From Diphasiastrum complanatum (Eukaryota > Streptophyta > Lycopodiopsida > Lycopodiales > Lycopodiaceae), in the NCBI GenBank assembly GCA_029204225.1, contig CM055095.1, positions 43,052,223 to 43,116,222 on the forward strand: a stretch of DNA of 64,000 nucleotides, read 5' to 3'. The position numbers were made by a program, and so were the translations under genes. Positions 48,004-58,315 of this stretch are shown piece after piece (positions within the stretch are counted from its first letter, which is position 1; each line of letters begins with the position of its first letter). Below the pieces are notes generated by a model, which did no database searches, had not been told where the DNA came from, and saw only the letters and a program-made list of their open reading frames with translations.

Positions 48004-48704
48004 TGTGAAAGTACTGTAATTTAGGACCATAAATGGATCTACAAAAGATCCACAAGAGTGATTGGATGCTTGCTTAACAATCTATCAAAAAACTAGACAC
48101 AAAAAAGTTGATCTAGATTGGCAATTTGACAAACAACAAGCATTAACAATCAAAAGCATTGATAAACATTGAAATCCGAGCCCACACGTGTGTACTACAG
48201 GCTATAGTACGGCTTTCAACCTGAGAAACAAGTAGAAATTGATTTGGTTTCATTTGGATCACAAAAACTCAATGTACATAGTGAACTAGCTTGAGATTGC
48301 CAATGAGCTCCAAAAATTTTCTATCTTCTCACTATGGAGAGAGGGAATACATAGCAAATTCGACTTCCTTCTTGAAGTTAGGTGGATTCCCAGCATGTAA
48401 TAAGGAAGTTAACTCACTCTCCTTGACCTAAAATGAAACCCTAGTCTATTTCCTAGAGTTATGCTTGGTAGATAGCTAGTTGGTCAAATTTTCACCTTAA
48501 ACTTAGGTGTAGGTCCTATAAAGTAGGGATGACCACCAAATAGACATGACCAACTCTCTTGACTTGACCTAACCTACATTAGGATGGGTTTCCCATGTGG
48601 CATCATGGCCTCACATGTGTGGGACCCACTTGTGTACACAATTTACACTATTCTACATGGTTTTTGATCAAGCTAGATTTGCCAATTTTTGGCAATTCTT
48701 CACA
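48004..48704 (-). repeat. 5' LTR of copia E, 701 bp
   Basis: On the minus strand it starts TGTGAAGAATTGCC and ends GTACTTTCACA, directly before the primer site. CACACGTGTG is at 48183-48192. Its 3' partner is not in the window. Confidence 0.88.
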
Positions 48705-49610
48705 GGAATGATCAAAATCAAACAATCAGTCATATACTCAATTGATTCATTGCCCACTCAATCACTCATTTGATTAATTTTGAATGGTCCATGTTATTTT
48801 TGGGGTAGCTTGGGATATAGCTTCATTTTGCCCTTTTTTTTTAGTTTTCTCTTCTCAAACTTAAGGAGAACTAAGTCTCCTTCCTCATACTTGACTGCCC
48901 TGTGACATGAATTTGCGCTCTTTTCTTGCTTCTGTTGTGCTTTAGCAATGGATTGTTGAACTTTTGAATAAGTGTCTTGATAATCCTCCACAATTTCATC
49001 TGAAGCAAAAATGTTTACTTTAGTCTTCAATATAGGAGGTAAGATAGGCTTTCCATACATGATTTCAAAGGGTGCTTTGCCTAAAGAGCTCTCCAAAAGT
49101 TACTCGTGAATTTCTTATCCCTATTAGATACAATACTCTTTGGTAAACCATGAAGCTTAAAAATATGATGAATAAATAAATGAGCAGCTTCAAGTCCTTT
49201 AAGGTTCTTCTTACATGGAATGAAATGGGCTTGCTTGCTAAATCTATCAATGATAGTCCTAATCATTTCATTTTTGTTCTTCGGCTTAGGTAACCCTGAG
49301 ACAAAATCCATAATAATGTGTTCCCATGGGGATTCGGGAATGGGTAAAGGATGAAGTAGTCCTGGAGTTTTCAATCCTCATTCATCCTTAGTATGTTGGC
49401 ATACTAAACATGCATTTACATAATGTCTTGTATCTGGATTCATGGTAGGCCAATAGAAGAACCTCTTGATAGCTTCAAGAGTGGAAGGTATTCCTCTATG
49501 TCCAACATAAGGGGGATTATGAAACATTTTCCTTTCCATGGTTGTCTTGCCGCACTACTCCTAGGCGAAGTGTACTCATGTAGGAGTGTGGAATCTCATT
49601 CTACATAGTG
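48705..49610 (-). pseudogene. Ty3/gypsy integrase fragment
   Basis: H2C2 zinc-binding region at about 49500-49380 (GHRGIPSTLEAIKRFFYWPT, then CLVCQHTKDE). After a stop comes the core: PIPESPWEHIIMDFVSGLPK, RTIIDRFSKQAHFIPCKKNL, then LHGLPKSIVSNRDKKFTSNF. In another frame APFEIMYGKPILPP and EEGDLVLLKFEKRKLKKKGK follow. These are the standard gypsy integrase motifs, with D in IIMDFV and D in SNRDKKF. Stops and one frameshift near 49090. Both ends are cut by other elements. Confidence 0.88.
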
Positions 49611-49991
49611 ACCTTACATGAGAGGGAGATTACACTACATGCCATTGTAATGTGGACAATGTATGACTATCCATGATTAGGTGAATGCTCAGGTAATCAT
49701 TCAAACAATGTCTATCTTGTGTACATATGAGTTTGTTTACAGTTACATACAACTAGTAATTCTTGACATTTACATGATATACTACAATGGCTATAATTAT
49801 TCTTTGACATATACTTTTTTTAATAGTGATTAATAGTATCCATTTGTTGGGCAGGCTTTCAAACGGTTGGAAAAAATGCTTGTTTTTTGTGCGGGCCAAA
49901 TCTTGTTGAAAGATACTCTTATAGTCTCAAAAAAGTGGTTTATGAAAATCATCGTAAATACTTGCATGAAGGTCATTCATTCAGAGACACT
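49611..49991 (+). pseudogene. CACTA Tnp2, copy 3, before the F insertion
   Basis: Matches 41332-41700: the end of the core exon (LHAIVMWTM type), the GT-AG intron at 49693-49854, and the FQTVGKNACFLCGPNLVERY exon. It breaks off at ACACT (49987-49991), where element F is inserted, and resumes at 55563. Confidence 0.88.
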
Positions 49992-50638
49992 TGTGAAAAT
50001 TGTCAACATTTCCTTGTCTAGTTTTAGGCCAAAATTGCTAAAAATGGCACATAGTTTAGGATCTGACTTTTCACACGTGTGAAAAAGGTCTAGATATTTT
50101 TAGTAAGTGTATTTTTTCAGTATGAAGAAGTGTCAAACTTCAAGACCTTCGAAATGAGTCCATTTTCATGTATTTTGGACATATATGCCAATTTTACCTA
50201 TATAGGGCATATTTTAGGTAAGGAGGGTCTAGAGAGAGGAGAGAGAGTCATCTCTCTCAGCTATATATAGCAGGTAGGCCGTGGAGAAACAGGTTGGAGC
50301 AGATCCATTGTATTCATTTGCTTAATGAGAGATTTTTCTATTGGGTTCTCCTTCCATTGTTGGCATTGTGTAGTGATTGAGTTCAAGCTTTGTGTGTATG
50401 ATCTTAGGTGCTTTCCAAAAGTGGTAGGCTGATGTATTATGGACTGTATAATGCTATTTTGGGCCGCACTTGATGTTTATGGAAGTTTCCATTTGTGATA
50501 AATGCTTTTTGATCAAGTTCTTTGCATTCTAGGTAGCATAGAATGTGTTGCCAATTCCTAGCTTATGTAGTTTGGAGTGCAAGCATTCAAGCCAATGATC
50601 TTGGAGTTTAGATCCACTTAGGATCTGTATTTTTCACA
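49992..50638 (+). repeat. 5' LTR of copia F
   Basis: Starts TGTGAAAATTG and ends GTATTTTTCACA. A palindromic G-box TCACACGTGTGA lies at 50071-50082 and a TATA-like CTATATATAG at 50261-50270. Transcription probably starts about 30 bp downstream of the latter. Confidence 0.93.
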
Positions 50639-50650
50639 TGGTATCAGAGC
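50639..50650 (+). promoter_or_regulatory. Copia F tRNA primer-binding site
   Basis: TGGTATCAGAGC, the exact initiator-Met type site, directly after the LTR. Confidence 0.92.
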
Positions 50651-51809
50651 TGGTTGGCTTCTATTTACAGTAAGTATTCCATTTTTGGTGATATTTGGAT
50701 GTTTGATCAAGTTCTAGCATGATTTTGCATTGCTTTGTTGATCAAATCTTACTAACCTTTGTTTTGTGAGTTGAACTTGTGGATCAAAAGCATATTTCAG
50801 GTCTATTGAAGATCAGAGGCTGAAAAGAAACTATTTTGGATCAGATCATAACACCTAATCATTTGTGATTGTGAGCTTGTGCATATTCAATACTAACAAT
50901 GTTCTTTTCAATCCTATTGTTGACAATCTCCATTCTTGGATGAACACTCTCCTTAAGTGGATGAAACTTCTCCTTAAGTGGATGACAAATGCTCTTTTGA
51001 GTGAGTTGTAATTCTCCTAAAGGCTGAGCAAAGCTCCCATTTGGATGAAAGATCCCCTTTTTTGGGTGAACATATTGTAAGCTCCATTGTGAAGAGCATA
51101 TTGTAAAGATTGTCATCAATTTTGGCATAAATTTTGGTGTACTTTGTTGAGCATGTAAGTAACTCTCCTTATGTAATTTGATTGGAGCATTTGCTGGAAG
51201 GTGTTAACCATTATGCAAGTGTGTTTTCAGGTTCTTAACAGGTTGAGGAACATTCTCATGTGAAGTGATCTTAGATCTACATCTAAACACCAAGATTTGA
51301 CAAGATAGTGAAGCTAGTCTTGTGATTCACTAAGTGTGCTCATTCATTCACCTCTAAATCTTGTATTTATCACTTGCTGGAGTTTATAAACTTTTAGAAG
51401 TGTGGTTTACATGTGGTTTTACAGGTTGAATCAATATCTTAGTGTGTTGATCATATGTTGATCAAGTTTGTTCATTACTAGGTAATCTTGGCATCCTAGT
51501 TTTGGGTATTTTCTAAGAATGCAAGTAACTCTTCACACCATAACTTGATTTGGTCACTTGCTGGAAAGTTTGAGAGCTTAAGCAAGAGTGTGTTCAGGTT
51601 GGTTTGATTTTGTAATCCATTCTTAGTGTGTGCAAAGTGTTGCATGTGTTTCAATCTTCCTTTCTATGCTTGGAAACCATCTAGGTTCAAGATAGAAGTG
51701 TTTTAGGGTCCTAAATCTTCATAGATCTCTTTATCTATCATTTGTTGAGAGAAAAGTGAGTGCTAAGTGCTTTAGGACAGAACCTAAAAGTTGAAGAAAC
51801 ATTAGAATC
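50651..51809 (+). other. Copia F leader
   Basis: About 1.16 kb with no plus-strand gene. CAGTAAGTATT at about 50669 could act as a splice donor, and several TTTACAGG or TTCAGG strings downstream could act as acceptors. Weak tandem repeats of CTCCTTAAGTGGATGAA lie at about 50950-51075. Nearly identical to the leader of element G. Confidence 0.6.
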
Positions 51810-54800
51810 ATGGCTTCCAATGGTGGGATCATGCTAGAGTCTAGTGAAAGGTTGAGTTCATCAAACTACTCTACTTGGAAAGTGAGGATGGAGTCCTTAC
51901 TTGAGTTGAATGAACTCATGGACATAGTTGCAGAAATTGAAGAGAGACCTCTCACACTTCAAGAGCAACAAAGGTTTGATAAGAAGGCCAAAAGGGCTCT
52001 TCATATCATTAAAATGAATGTTACAAATGAACTTCTCAAGGAAGTTGGAAAGTGTCAAAGTGCAAGTGAGGCATGGAATGCCTTAAAGAAGCTCTTTGAA
52101 TCAAAGTCCACATCTAGGGTATTGACCCTAAGGAGACAAATATTTTCTAGTAGGCAAAGAGAGGGTGAAAGTGCTCATGCATTTATCTTGAGAGTTAAGT
52201 CCCTAAGTGATGATTTAGCATGCATTGATGAGAACATAAAAGATGGTGAAATAGTCCAAGTTATGTTGAATGGTTTGCTAAATGAACATGCTAACCTTGT
52301 GCAAAGTTTTGCCATTCAAAGAGTCTTGCCAAGTGTGGTTGACTTGCAAGAAATCTTATTGGCTGAAGAACATAGGTTGCAATCAAAGCTTGATGGTGCA
52401 TCCTTGCAAGGTGGAGGTGAAGAGGCTTTCTTCACAAAAGGCAAATTCAAGGGCAAAGGTAAAGGCAAAGGGAAATGGTCCAAAGGTGGTAACTTTGATC
52501 ATGATGATCACTCTTCCTCTTCCTCTTCTACTAAGAACAATAAGTCAAAGTTCAAGTACTTTTATTGTGGGATAAAAGGACATTTTGCAAATGAATGCCA
52601 TAAGAAACAAAATGCTAGATCTAGGTTGAGATCTAATGTACTTCTTGGAGATGATAATTGTTGTGCTAACTTGGCAAGCTTTGGTGAATCTATGGTCAAT
52701 TTTTTGGATCCATTGGATCTTGAAGATGCACTAGTGTTACCTACTAGTCATATGGAGTCATGTGGAGCTAAATTAGCATCATGTTTGTACTCTTCTACTC
52801 ATGGACTTCCAAGGCTTGGTGGTTCTTCAATGGTGCTAGATGGCAAGTGCAAAAATGGAAAAGGTAAGGAAGGAGCTAACTTCATCAATGGAGTTGATGA
52901 AGATTCTTCTTTGGAAGTGATTGTTGCTAATGACTTGTTTGTTCATATGGAAAAAGATGGAGATGCTAAGTGTCATTCTTTGCAAGAAGATGGTTGTTCT
53001 TCTAATTCTTTTCATATTGATGTATGTAATCATGTGGGAAAAGATGATGGTGCTTTGAGCATGCTTGAAGGAAATGGTTCTTTTACATCTTTTTGTGATA
53101 AAGTCATTTGTGCAACAAGTGATGTCACATTTCTTCATAAAAAGAGTAGATCAAAGGTTTCTATCATGAGACTTGGTGAGGGAGATCACAAGTCAAAAGG
53201 AAGAGAAGTATGTGAAGTGTTCAAAGTAGGATGTACTTTGAATGATGTTTTTATGAACGATAGTGAGGAAGAATCATTATCATATGACTCATTATCTAAA
53301 TCATTGAGTAGAAGTTCATGTTTGAAAAGAGAGAGTACTTCAATCACTCTTATGTTGAAGGTACTAAGGATTCTTTTCTTGGCTTCTAATATTCAAGAGT
53401 CTTCTACTTCTTATGGTGCAACTATCAAGAGGGAGGTTTCTAACTTTTGTGGTGCTAGCATTAAGAGGGAGTCTTGTGAAGGAAAGGGCAATGGAAGAGT
53501 GGTTCTTGGGAAGATCCAAAGCATGGATCTAACATCTCTTCATCAACTCAAAGCATTCTATGATTGTGGTGGATTGTTCATTCATGGTCAAGATGGCAAA
53601 AGGTTGGTTGAAGAAGACTACATGGAGCAACTCAAGTGGCAACTTCTTCAAGGCAAGGGAGATATCATTGGTGAGCTTATTGAGGTTTGTTATGAACTCA
53701 AGAGGGCTGTTTTGATTAGGTTTGATACTCATCTTCACCTACTCTACTTCATGTTAAATGGAAATGTTGGAATCTATCTTTTGGTTTATGATGGTGGCAT
53801 TGTTTTCACTAACTATAGTGAAGGGTCAAATTTGATCATTGATGAGATCTTGTGGGATCTTAATCATGTGTTTGAGAGGGAGTATCTTCAGAGTTTTAGA
53901 TCTGAAGATGTTCACATATGCAAGATCTTTGATGTCTTATTGGAAGATCAAGAGGTTGATCTTGGATTGCTTCATCAACACCAAGAGACAAGTGGCAATT
54001 CGAAGCTAGTGAAAAGCATCAAAGAAGAGACAAATGGTCAAGGCATTTTGGATCTGTTTTTACAGGTTCTTGAAGGTTCAAGTAAGGTCTTTGGAGCTGC
54101 AAGGAAGTGTCTTCTTACTCTACCTCACTTGCCTAATCTCATGTATGAACATTGTTATGTCAATGTGTTGAAATTGTCAAATTTCAATAAAACTAGTTCC
54201 ATAGTTTTGCATCCTTTGGATCTTGGAGATGGAATAGTTATCATTGCTGGTTTGTATGATCAAGTACATGAATTCATTCAGATCTTGAAAGGTATTGAAG
54301 TGGTCAATATGTTTTCTTTTGAACAAAGTTCAAGATCTAGTATTCTAGTGTTGGCAAATTGGCAACTTGTTGACATTGTAGGATCAAGCGTTGTGTGCAA
54401 ATCTTGTGGAGGTACTTCAAGTATTTCAAGTTCAGGTTTTGGTCATTCAAATGGAGTAGGGAACACATCTTTTTGGCATTCATTCACTCAAAGGCTTTCA
54501 TGGATTGAAGATCTACAAAGGCAAGGTGGTGATGGAAGTTCATTCATGGAGATACATGTTGCATTCACTATATGTATAGTGAAATGTGGAGGAGGCATGC
54601 AAACACTTGTTGATCACTTTCATTTACAACTTGTTTGCTGCTATTTTACAGAGAAACCAGAGATGGATACATGGAGGAATTCATTAATTGAGATTCTATG
54701 TTCTTTTACATGTACCATTTTTATGATTCTATGTAAAATTGATGTAAGAAATAGTGAAGCATCCTATATGGACACTATTATCTATATCAATTATGTTGTG

Positions 54801-54902
54801 TCCTATTTTGTACATATTAGGATCCTTGAGAAGAGATCTATTCTGATGATGGAGATCATTCTTAAGTTGGAACAAAGTAGTGTTGTAAAACTAGCAAGTT
54901 AA
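51810..54902 (+). CDS. Copia F: Gag fused to a long unrecognised region
   Basis: 1030 codons, uninterrupted, starting MASNGGIMLESSERLSSSNY. Residues 1-200 are copia Gag (WKVRMESLLELNELMDIV, ALHIIKMNVTNELLKEVGK, AWNALKKLFESKSTSRVLTL, FILRVKSLSDDLACI, VMLNGLLNEHANLVQSFAIQ). A Gly/Lys-rich stretch follows, then a knuckle at 250-263 reading YFYCGIKGHFANEC, whose first Cys is Tyr (TAC). Residues from about 265 to 1030 match nothing I know: Ser-rich and acidic at first, then better-folded-looking text (GQDGKRLVEEDYMEQLKWQL, LWDLNHVFEREYLQ) and hydrophobic segments near the end (LIEILCSFTCTIFMILCKI). No DSG, HHCC, DDE or YVDD motif. Cytoplasmic particle protein inferred for the Gag part; the rest is unknown. 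Confidence 0.85.
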   Translation: MASNGGIMLESSERLSSSNYSTWKVRMESLLELNELMDIVAEIEERPLTLQEQQRFDKKAKRALHIIKMNVTNELLKEVGKCQSASEAWNALKKLFESKSTSRVLTLRRQIFSSRQREGESAHAFILRVKSLSDDLACIDENIKDGEIVQVMLNGLLNEHANLVQSFAIQRVLPSVVDLQEILLAEEHRLQSKLDGASLQGGGEEAFFTKGKFKGKGKGKGKWSKGGNFDHDDHSSSSSSTKNNKSKFKYFYCGIKGHFANECHKKQNARSRLRSNVLLGDDNCCANLASFGESMVNFLDPLDLEDALVLPTSHMESCGAKLASCLYSSTHGLPRLGGSSMVLDGKCKNGKGKEGANFINGVDEDSSLEVIVANDLFVHMEKDGDAKCHSLQEDGCSSNSFHIDVCNHVGKDDGALSMLEGNGSFTSFCDKVICATSDVTFLHKKSRSKVSIMRLGEGDHKSKGREVCEVFKVGCTLNDVFMNDSEEESLSYDSLSKSLSRSSCLKRESTSITLMLKVLRILFLASNIQESSTSYGATIKREVSNFCGASIKRESCEGKGNGRVVLGKIQSMDLTSLHQLKAFYDCGGLFIHGQDGKRLVEEDYMEQLKWQLLQGKGDIIGELIEVCYELKRAVLIRFDTHLHLLYFMLNGNVGIYLLVYDGGIVFTNYSEGSNLIIDEILWDLNHVFEREYLQSFRSEDVHICKIFDVLLEDQEVDLGLLHQHQETSGNSKLVKSIKEETNGQGILDLFLQVLEGSSKVFGAARKCLLTLPHLPNLMYEHCYVNVLKLSNFNKTSSIVLHPLDLGDGIVIIAGLYDQVHEFIQILKGIEVVNMFSFEQSSRSSILVLANWQLVDIVGSSVVCKSCGGTSSISSSGFGHSNGVGNTSFWHSFTQRLSWIEDLQRQGGDGSSFMEIHVAFTICIVKCGGGMQTLVDHFHLQLVCCYFTEKPEMDTWRNSLIEILCSFTCTIFMILCKIDVRNSEASYMDTIIYINYVVSYFVHIRILEKRSILMMEIILKLEQSSVVKLAS

Positions 54903-54915
54903 GTTGAAGAGGGAG
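54903..54915 (+). promoter_or_regulatory. Copia F polypurine tract
   Basis: GTTGAAGAGGGAG, immediately before the 3' LTR: the expected plus-strand primer. Confidence 0.88.
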
Positions 54916-55562
54916 TGTGAAAATTGTCAACATTTCCTTGTCTAGTTTTAGGCCAAAATTGCTAAAAATGGCACATAGTTTAGGATCTGACTTTTTACAC
55001 GTGTGAAACAGGTCTAGATATTTTTAGTAAGTGTATTTTTTCAGTATGAAGAAGTGTCAAACTTCAAGACCTTCGAAATGAGTCCATTTTCATGTATTTT
55101 GGACATATATGCCAATTTTACCTATATAGGGCATATTTTAGGTAGGGAGGGTCTAGAGAGAGGAGAGAGAGTCATCTCTCTCAGCTATATATAGCAGGTA
55201 GGCCGTGGAGAAACAGGTTGGAGCAGATCCATTGTATTCATTTGCTTAATGAGAGATTTTTCTATTGGGTTCTCCTTCCATTGTTGGCATTGTGTAGTGA
55301 TTGAGTTCAAGCTTTGTGTGTATGATCTTAGGTGCTTTCCAAAAGTGGTAGGCTGATGTATTATGGACTGTATAATGCTATTTTGGGCCGCACTTGATGT
55401 TTATGGAAGTTTCCATTTGTGATAAATGCTTTTTGATCAAGTTCTTTGCATTCTAGGTAGCATAGAATGTGTTGCCAATTCCTAGCTTATGTAGTTTGGA
55501 GTGCAAGCATTCAAGCCAATGATCTTGGAGTTTAGATCCACTTAGGATCTGTATTTTTCACA
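54916..55562 (+). repeat. 3' LTR of copia F
   Basis: 647 bp, differing from the 5' copy at three bases. One change breaks the outer base pair of the G-box palindrome. Confidence 0.93.
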
Positions 55563-55810
55563 ACACTCATAGAAGAGGTTTGGAGGAAGAATTGAGAGAG
55601 AGATGCCTCCAAAGAGGATGATTGAATATGTTGCAGATGGATGTGTTCAAAAGAAATCCGTGAGCTGGATCTTCACAAGAGACATGAGGATATGGTGGAG
55701 ATTGTGTGCATGTTTGAGAGATATTTTCCGACTTCCATTATGGAATCACACGTGCATTTATTGGTGCACTTGGTTGAATAAGTTTCTATTGCTGGTCCAG
55801 TGCACACTAG
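55563..55810 (+). pseudogene. CACTA Tnp2 C-terminal region, copy 3 after F
   Basis: Resumes with the same text as 41697-41860 and, unlike copy 1, continues in tnp2: LRKRHEDMVEIVCMFERYFP, then TSIMESHVHLLVHL and a GPVHTR end. This matches the family's IV-TLCKLER-FPPAFFD-M-HL--HL motif. Intron donor at 55811. Confidence 0.85.
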
Positions 55811-55915
55811 GTATAAGTGCATAAATTTTCTTTTGCATCTGTATTTAGACTAAATCAATTGATATATAAACTCATTAAATAAAACCCTTATTTTTAACCA
55901 TTTGTGACTTTTTAG
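55811..55915 (+). other. Tnp2 intron, late
   Basis: GTATAAG...TTTTTAG, 105 bp. Splicing creates GPVHTR-WMFFMERYMN, the expected G-V--RWMYP-ER motif. Confidence 0.88.
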
Positions 55916-56410
55916 GTGGATGTTCTTTATGGAAAGATACATGAATGTCTTAAAAGATTTTGTTTGTCAAAAGGCAAGGCCTGAAGGTAGCATGTCAGAG
56001 GGATGGTTAGTACATGAATCTCTCTTTTATGTTACTGAAATTTTGCACCAACTACATCCATCTACTCCACTATTGTGGCATGATGAGGAAGTCGAAGAGG
56101 TAACTAGTGGAAAACCTCAAGGGATGGGAAAGGTCCATAGGTTGGCACCCTTCCAACGAGAAAACATTTATACATTCATGCTTTATAATTGTGTAGTTGT
56201 GGATAAATGGTTAGACCTATATGAAAAACTAGAAAGCGCCAACGATAGAATAGAGGTAGACACATGGCCTCAAGTTCACATGATCTTGAGCCATTGCCCA
56301 AGCAATGCACTATAGAGTGGATGCATGACACACTACAAAAAGCAACAAAGAGGGACAAAAATATCGAACGCAAAATGAGACTTTGCAAGAGGATGCAAAT
56401 GGAAGGTATT
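55916..56410 (+). pseudogene. CACTA Tnp2 C-terminal exon (DUF4218-like)
   Basis: WMFFMERYMNVLKDFVCQKA, then RPEGSMSEGWLVHESLFYV, the RPEGSI-EG----E motif. Next come HRLAPFQRENIYTFMLYNCV and VDKWLDLYEK. A frameshift near 56265 leads to EPLPKQCTIEWMHDTLQKA and KRDKNIERKMRLCKRMQM, ending at a GT donor near 56407. Confidence 0.85.
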
Positions 56411-56539
56411 ATTCTTTAAATACTTTATTATTAAAAAATTCTTGTTTATAGCAAATTTGTTTGATCATTTTGAAACACCATGTTCATTCACAATGATTAT
56501 TTATGAGATTCATGTTTGTCATGTGGTAGTGCAAAATAT

Positions 56540-56957
56540 AGAATGCTATATGGGCTTTTGGTTTCCACTTTCGTGTGGAAAGAATTGATAACAAGAGAGT
56601 CACACATGATTGTGGTGTAATAGTATCTTTTTCCAACAAGAAAGTCAAAGCAGTGCATGAGATCGGAATCCCATCTCAGGAGACATAGAATACGTAGGAA
56701 CTATAGAAAATATTTATGATGTGTCATTTGGTGAAAGTGGACACTATTTTTTATTTGATGTGAAATGGTTCAAGGTAGTTTGTAGAGGGCCAAATGCAAC
56801 CGTAAAATCGGATCCAAGTGGATTTTTTGCGATTGATTCATCAAAAACATTGAACATGGAGTCCTTTGACACATTAGTGTTGCCTCTTCACTGTGAGCAG
56901 GTGCACATGCTATGCTATCATGTTTTTCACTTTATTGCAAGTGACTTCAGTATTTGA
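56540..56957 (+). pseudogene. CACTA C-terminal DUF4216-like region
   Basis: RIDNKRVTHDCGVIVSFSNK, then in another frame EYVGTIENIYDVSFGESGHY, FLFDVKWFKVV and SDPSGFFAIDSS. These match the DUF4216 pattern (YGVI--I-ELDY---FK--LFKC-W, then a D--GF motif). Ends near 56957. One frame change at about 56690. Confidence 0.75.
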
Positions 56958-56992
56958 GTTTTCAATATGTTCTAAAATAGTGATTTTTGCAG

Positions 56993-57065
56993 ATAAAAAT
57001 TGATTATTGCAATTTTAAATAAAATTGATTCTTGCAATGCTTTCAAATGATTGTTATTTAGCCAA
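56993..57065. repeat. Repeat shared with 44932-44996
   Basis: See the earlier copy. Here too it follows Tnp2-derived sequence. Confidence 0.75.
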
Positions 57066-57240
57066 AATAGAATCTCATTTATGGTCAACTAAGTGAAAAG
57101 AATAGACATAGTTTGACTTTAATCCCATTTTTTTGGAGATAGTGTCGGTGAAGATAGATGTATGGCTTCATGTTCCAAGAAAATTCTCATTTTTTAACAA
57201 ATATTGCAAAGGTAGTAAATCACTAAAAGTATGTGAGTTA
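57066..57240. other. Spacer
   Basis: No gene recognised between the CACTA remnant and the copia fragment. Confidence 0.3.
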
Positions 57241-57545
57241 ATGAAATCACTACCACAAACTATGACAAAATCAAGTGTTTCATCATAGTCAATCCCCTTG
57301 AATTGAGCATATCCCTTGGCAACTAGTCTTGTTTTATAATTGTTCACACTACCATCTTGATTAAGCTTGATCTTAAAGACCCATTTGCAAACAATAACAT
57401 TTCGTATCTTTGATGGAGGATCAATAATTTTACAAGTATCTCAAACAATGCATCATATACTCACTTTTCATTACATCAAATCACTCTTTTGTTGCTACAG
57501 TTTCATTCACACTTGAAGAAACATCATCAAACTTAAGGTAGTAAT
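57241..57545 (-). pseudogene. Copia RT N-terminal fragment
   Basis: Minus strand: [20 protein letters not shown], then [18 protein letters not shown], the first copia RT block. It is preceded by SSVNETVATKE and FDVMKSEYDALFE. It is about 100 residues long and ends after DET. The family matches the upstream linker-to-RT region of H. Confidence 0.85.
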
Positions 57546-57857
57546 AAGGGCAATAAAAATTAAACCATCATGAACTTGTAATTGCTTCTCTCTTCCTTGT
57601 ATTTGAGTCTTAATGGTTGCATTTGGGCTCTGATACCATGTTGATATCAGAGGTTATGAACCTCATTTGGGTACTAAAACATTGAAAAGGCATCAAAGGT
57701 TAAGGGCAATAAAAATTAAACCATCATGAACTTGTAATTGCTTCTCTCTTCCTTGTATTTGAGTCTTAATGGTTGCATTTGGGCTCTGATACCATGTTGA
57801 TATCAGAGGTTATGAACCTCATTTGGGTACTAAAACATTGAAAAGGCATCAAAGGTT
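57546..57857. repeat. 156-bp tandem duplication holding a primer site and LTR end
   Basis: 57546-57701 and 57702-57857 are essentially identical. Each contains, on the minus strand, GATATCAACA followed by TGGTATCAGAGCCC: the end of a copia LTR and its primer-binding site. Sequence right of the second copy continues as LTR-like DNA. Confidence 0.85.
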
Positions 57858-58315
57858 TCACTTATATCTAATAGATAGAAAACTAATACACAATTCAACT
57901 ATTTTGCATCTAATTGGCAAGAGCTTTTGAACACCACAATAAAACTAGAAATAATTGATCTTCGCATCATGTCACACAAGTGGAAAGTATAATACTTTGT
58001 TCAGATTTAGATCTATTCATTAGACACAAAAATTATCAATCTACCAATCATAATCCTCTCTTATGGTTTAGGTATATCCTAGAATCTGAGTTTAAGATTC
58101 AACAATCCCAACTCTCCAGATTCCCGAAACCATACCACATCATAAGAGTACATCATGAGAATACATTACAATTCTTAAAAGACACATGAGTTGTTCACAA
58201 AGTCTTTTCCATCTGGAAAGTTCCAGACTTTTACAACTCACACACGATGCCAATATAAGGATTGTAATCTAAACTTACTTTAGACATGGCACAAATTGTC
58301 ATTCCAAAGCTTACG
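57858..58315. other. LTR-like remnant and spacer
   Basis: Continuation of the LTR at 57790, with no right boundary visible. The 69-codon frame at 57980-58189 has no recognisable content. Confidence 0.4.

Larger units (their letters stand above)
49992..55562 (+). mobile_element. Copia F: complete, non-autonomous LTR retrotransposon
   Basis: 5571 bp flanked by ACACT on both sides (49987-49991 and 55563-55567) and inserted in CACTA copy 3. LTRs are 647 bp each with three differences (at 50072, 50085 and 50221 against the 3' copy), so the insertion is young. It has a tRNA-iMet primer site, a 1.17-kb leader, one 1030-codon ORF and a polypurine tract. No protease, integrase, RT or RNase H is present, so the enzymes must come from related elements. 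Confidence 0.93.

Noticed and set aside
50859-51128. Minus-strand 89-codon frame in the F leader (also at 63117-63443 in G)
   Set aside because: Antisense to the leader, made from a weak tandem repeat, and its end differs between F and G because of an indel.
56331-56342. CACTACAAAAAG, like a CACTA terminal inverted repeat
   Set aside because: It lies inside a readable Tnp2 C-terminal frame (EWMHDTLQKATK), with no inverted partner found. Most likely coincidence.
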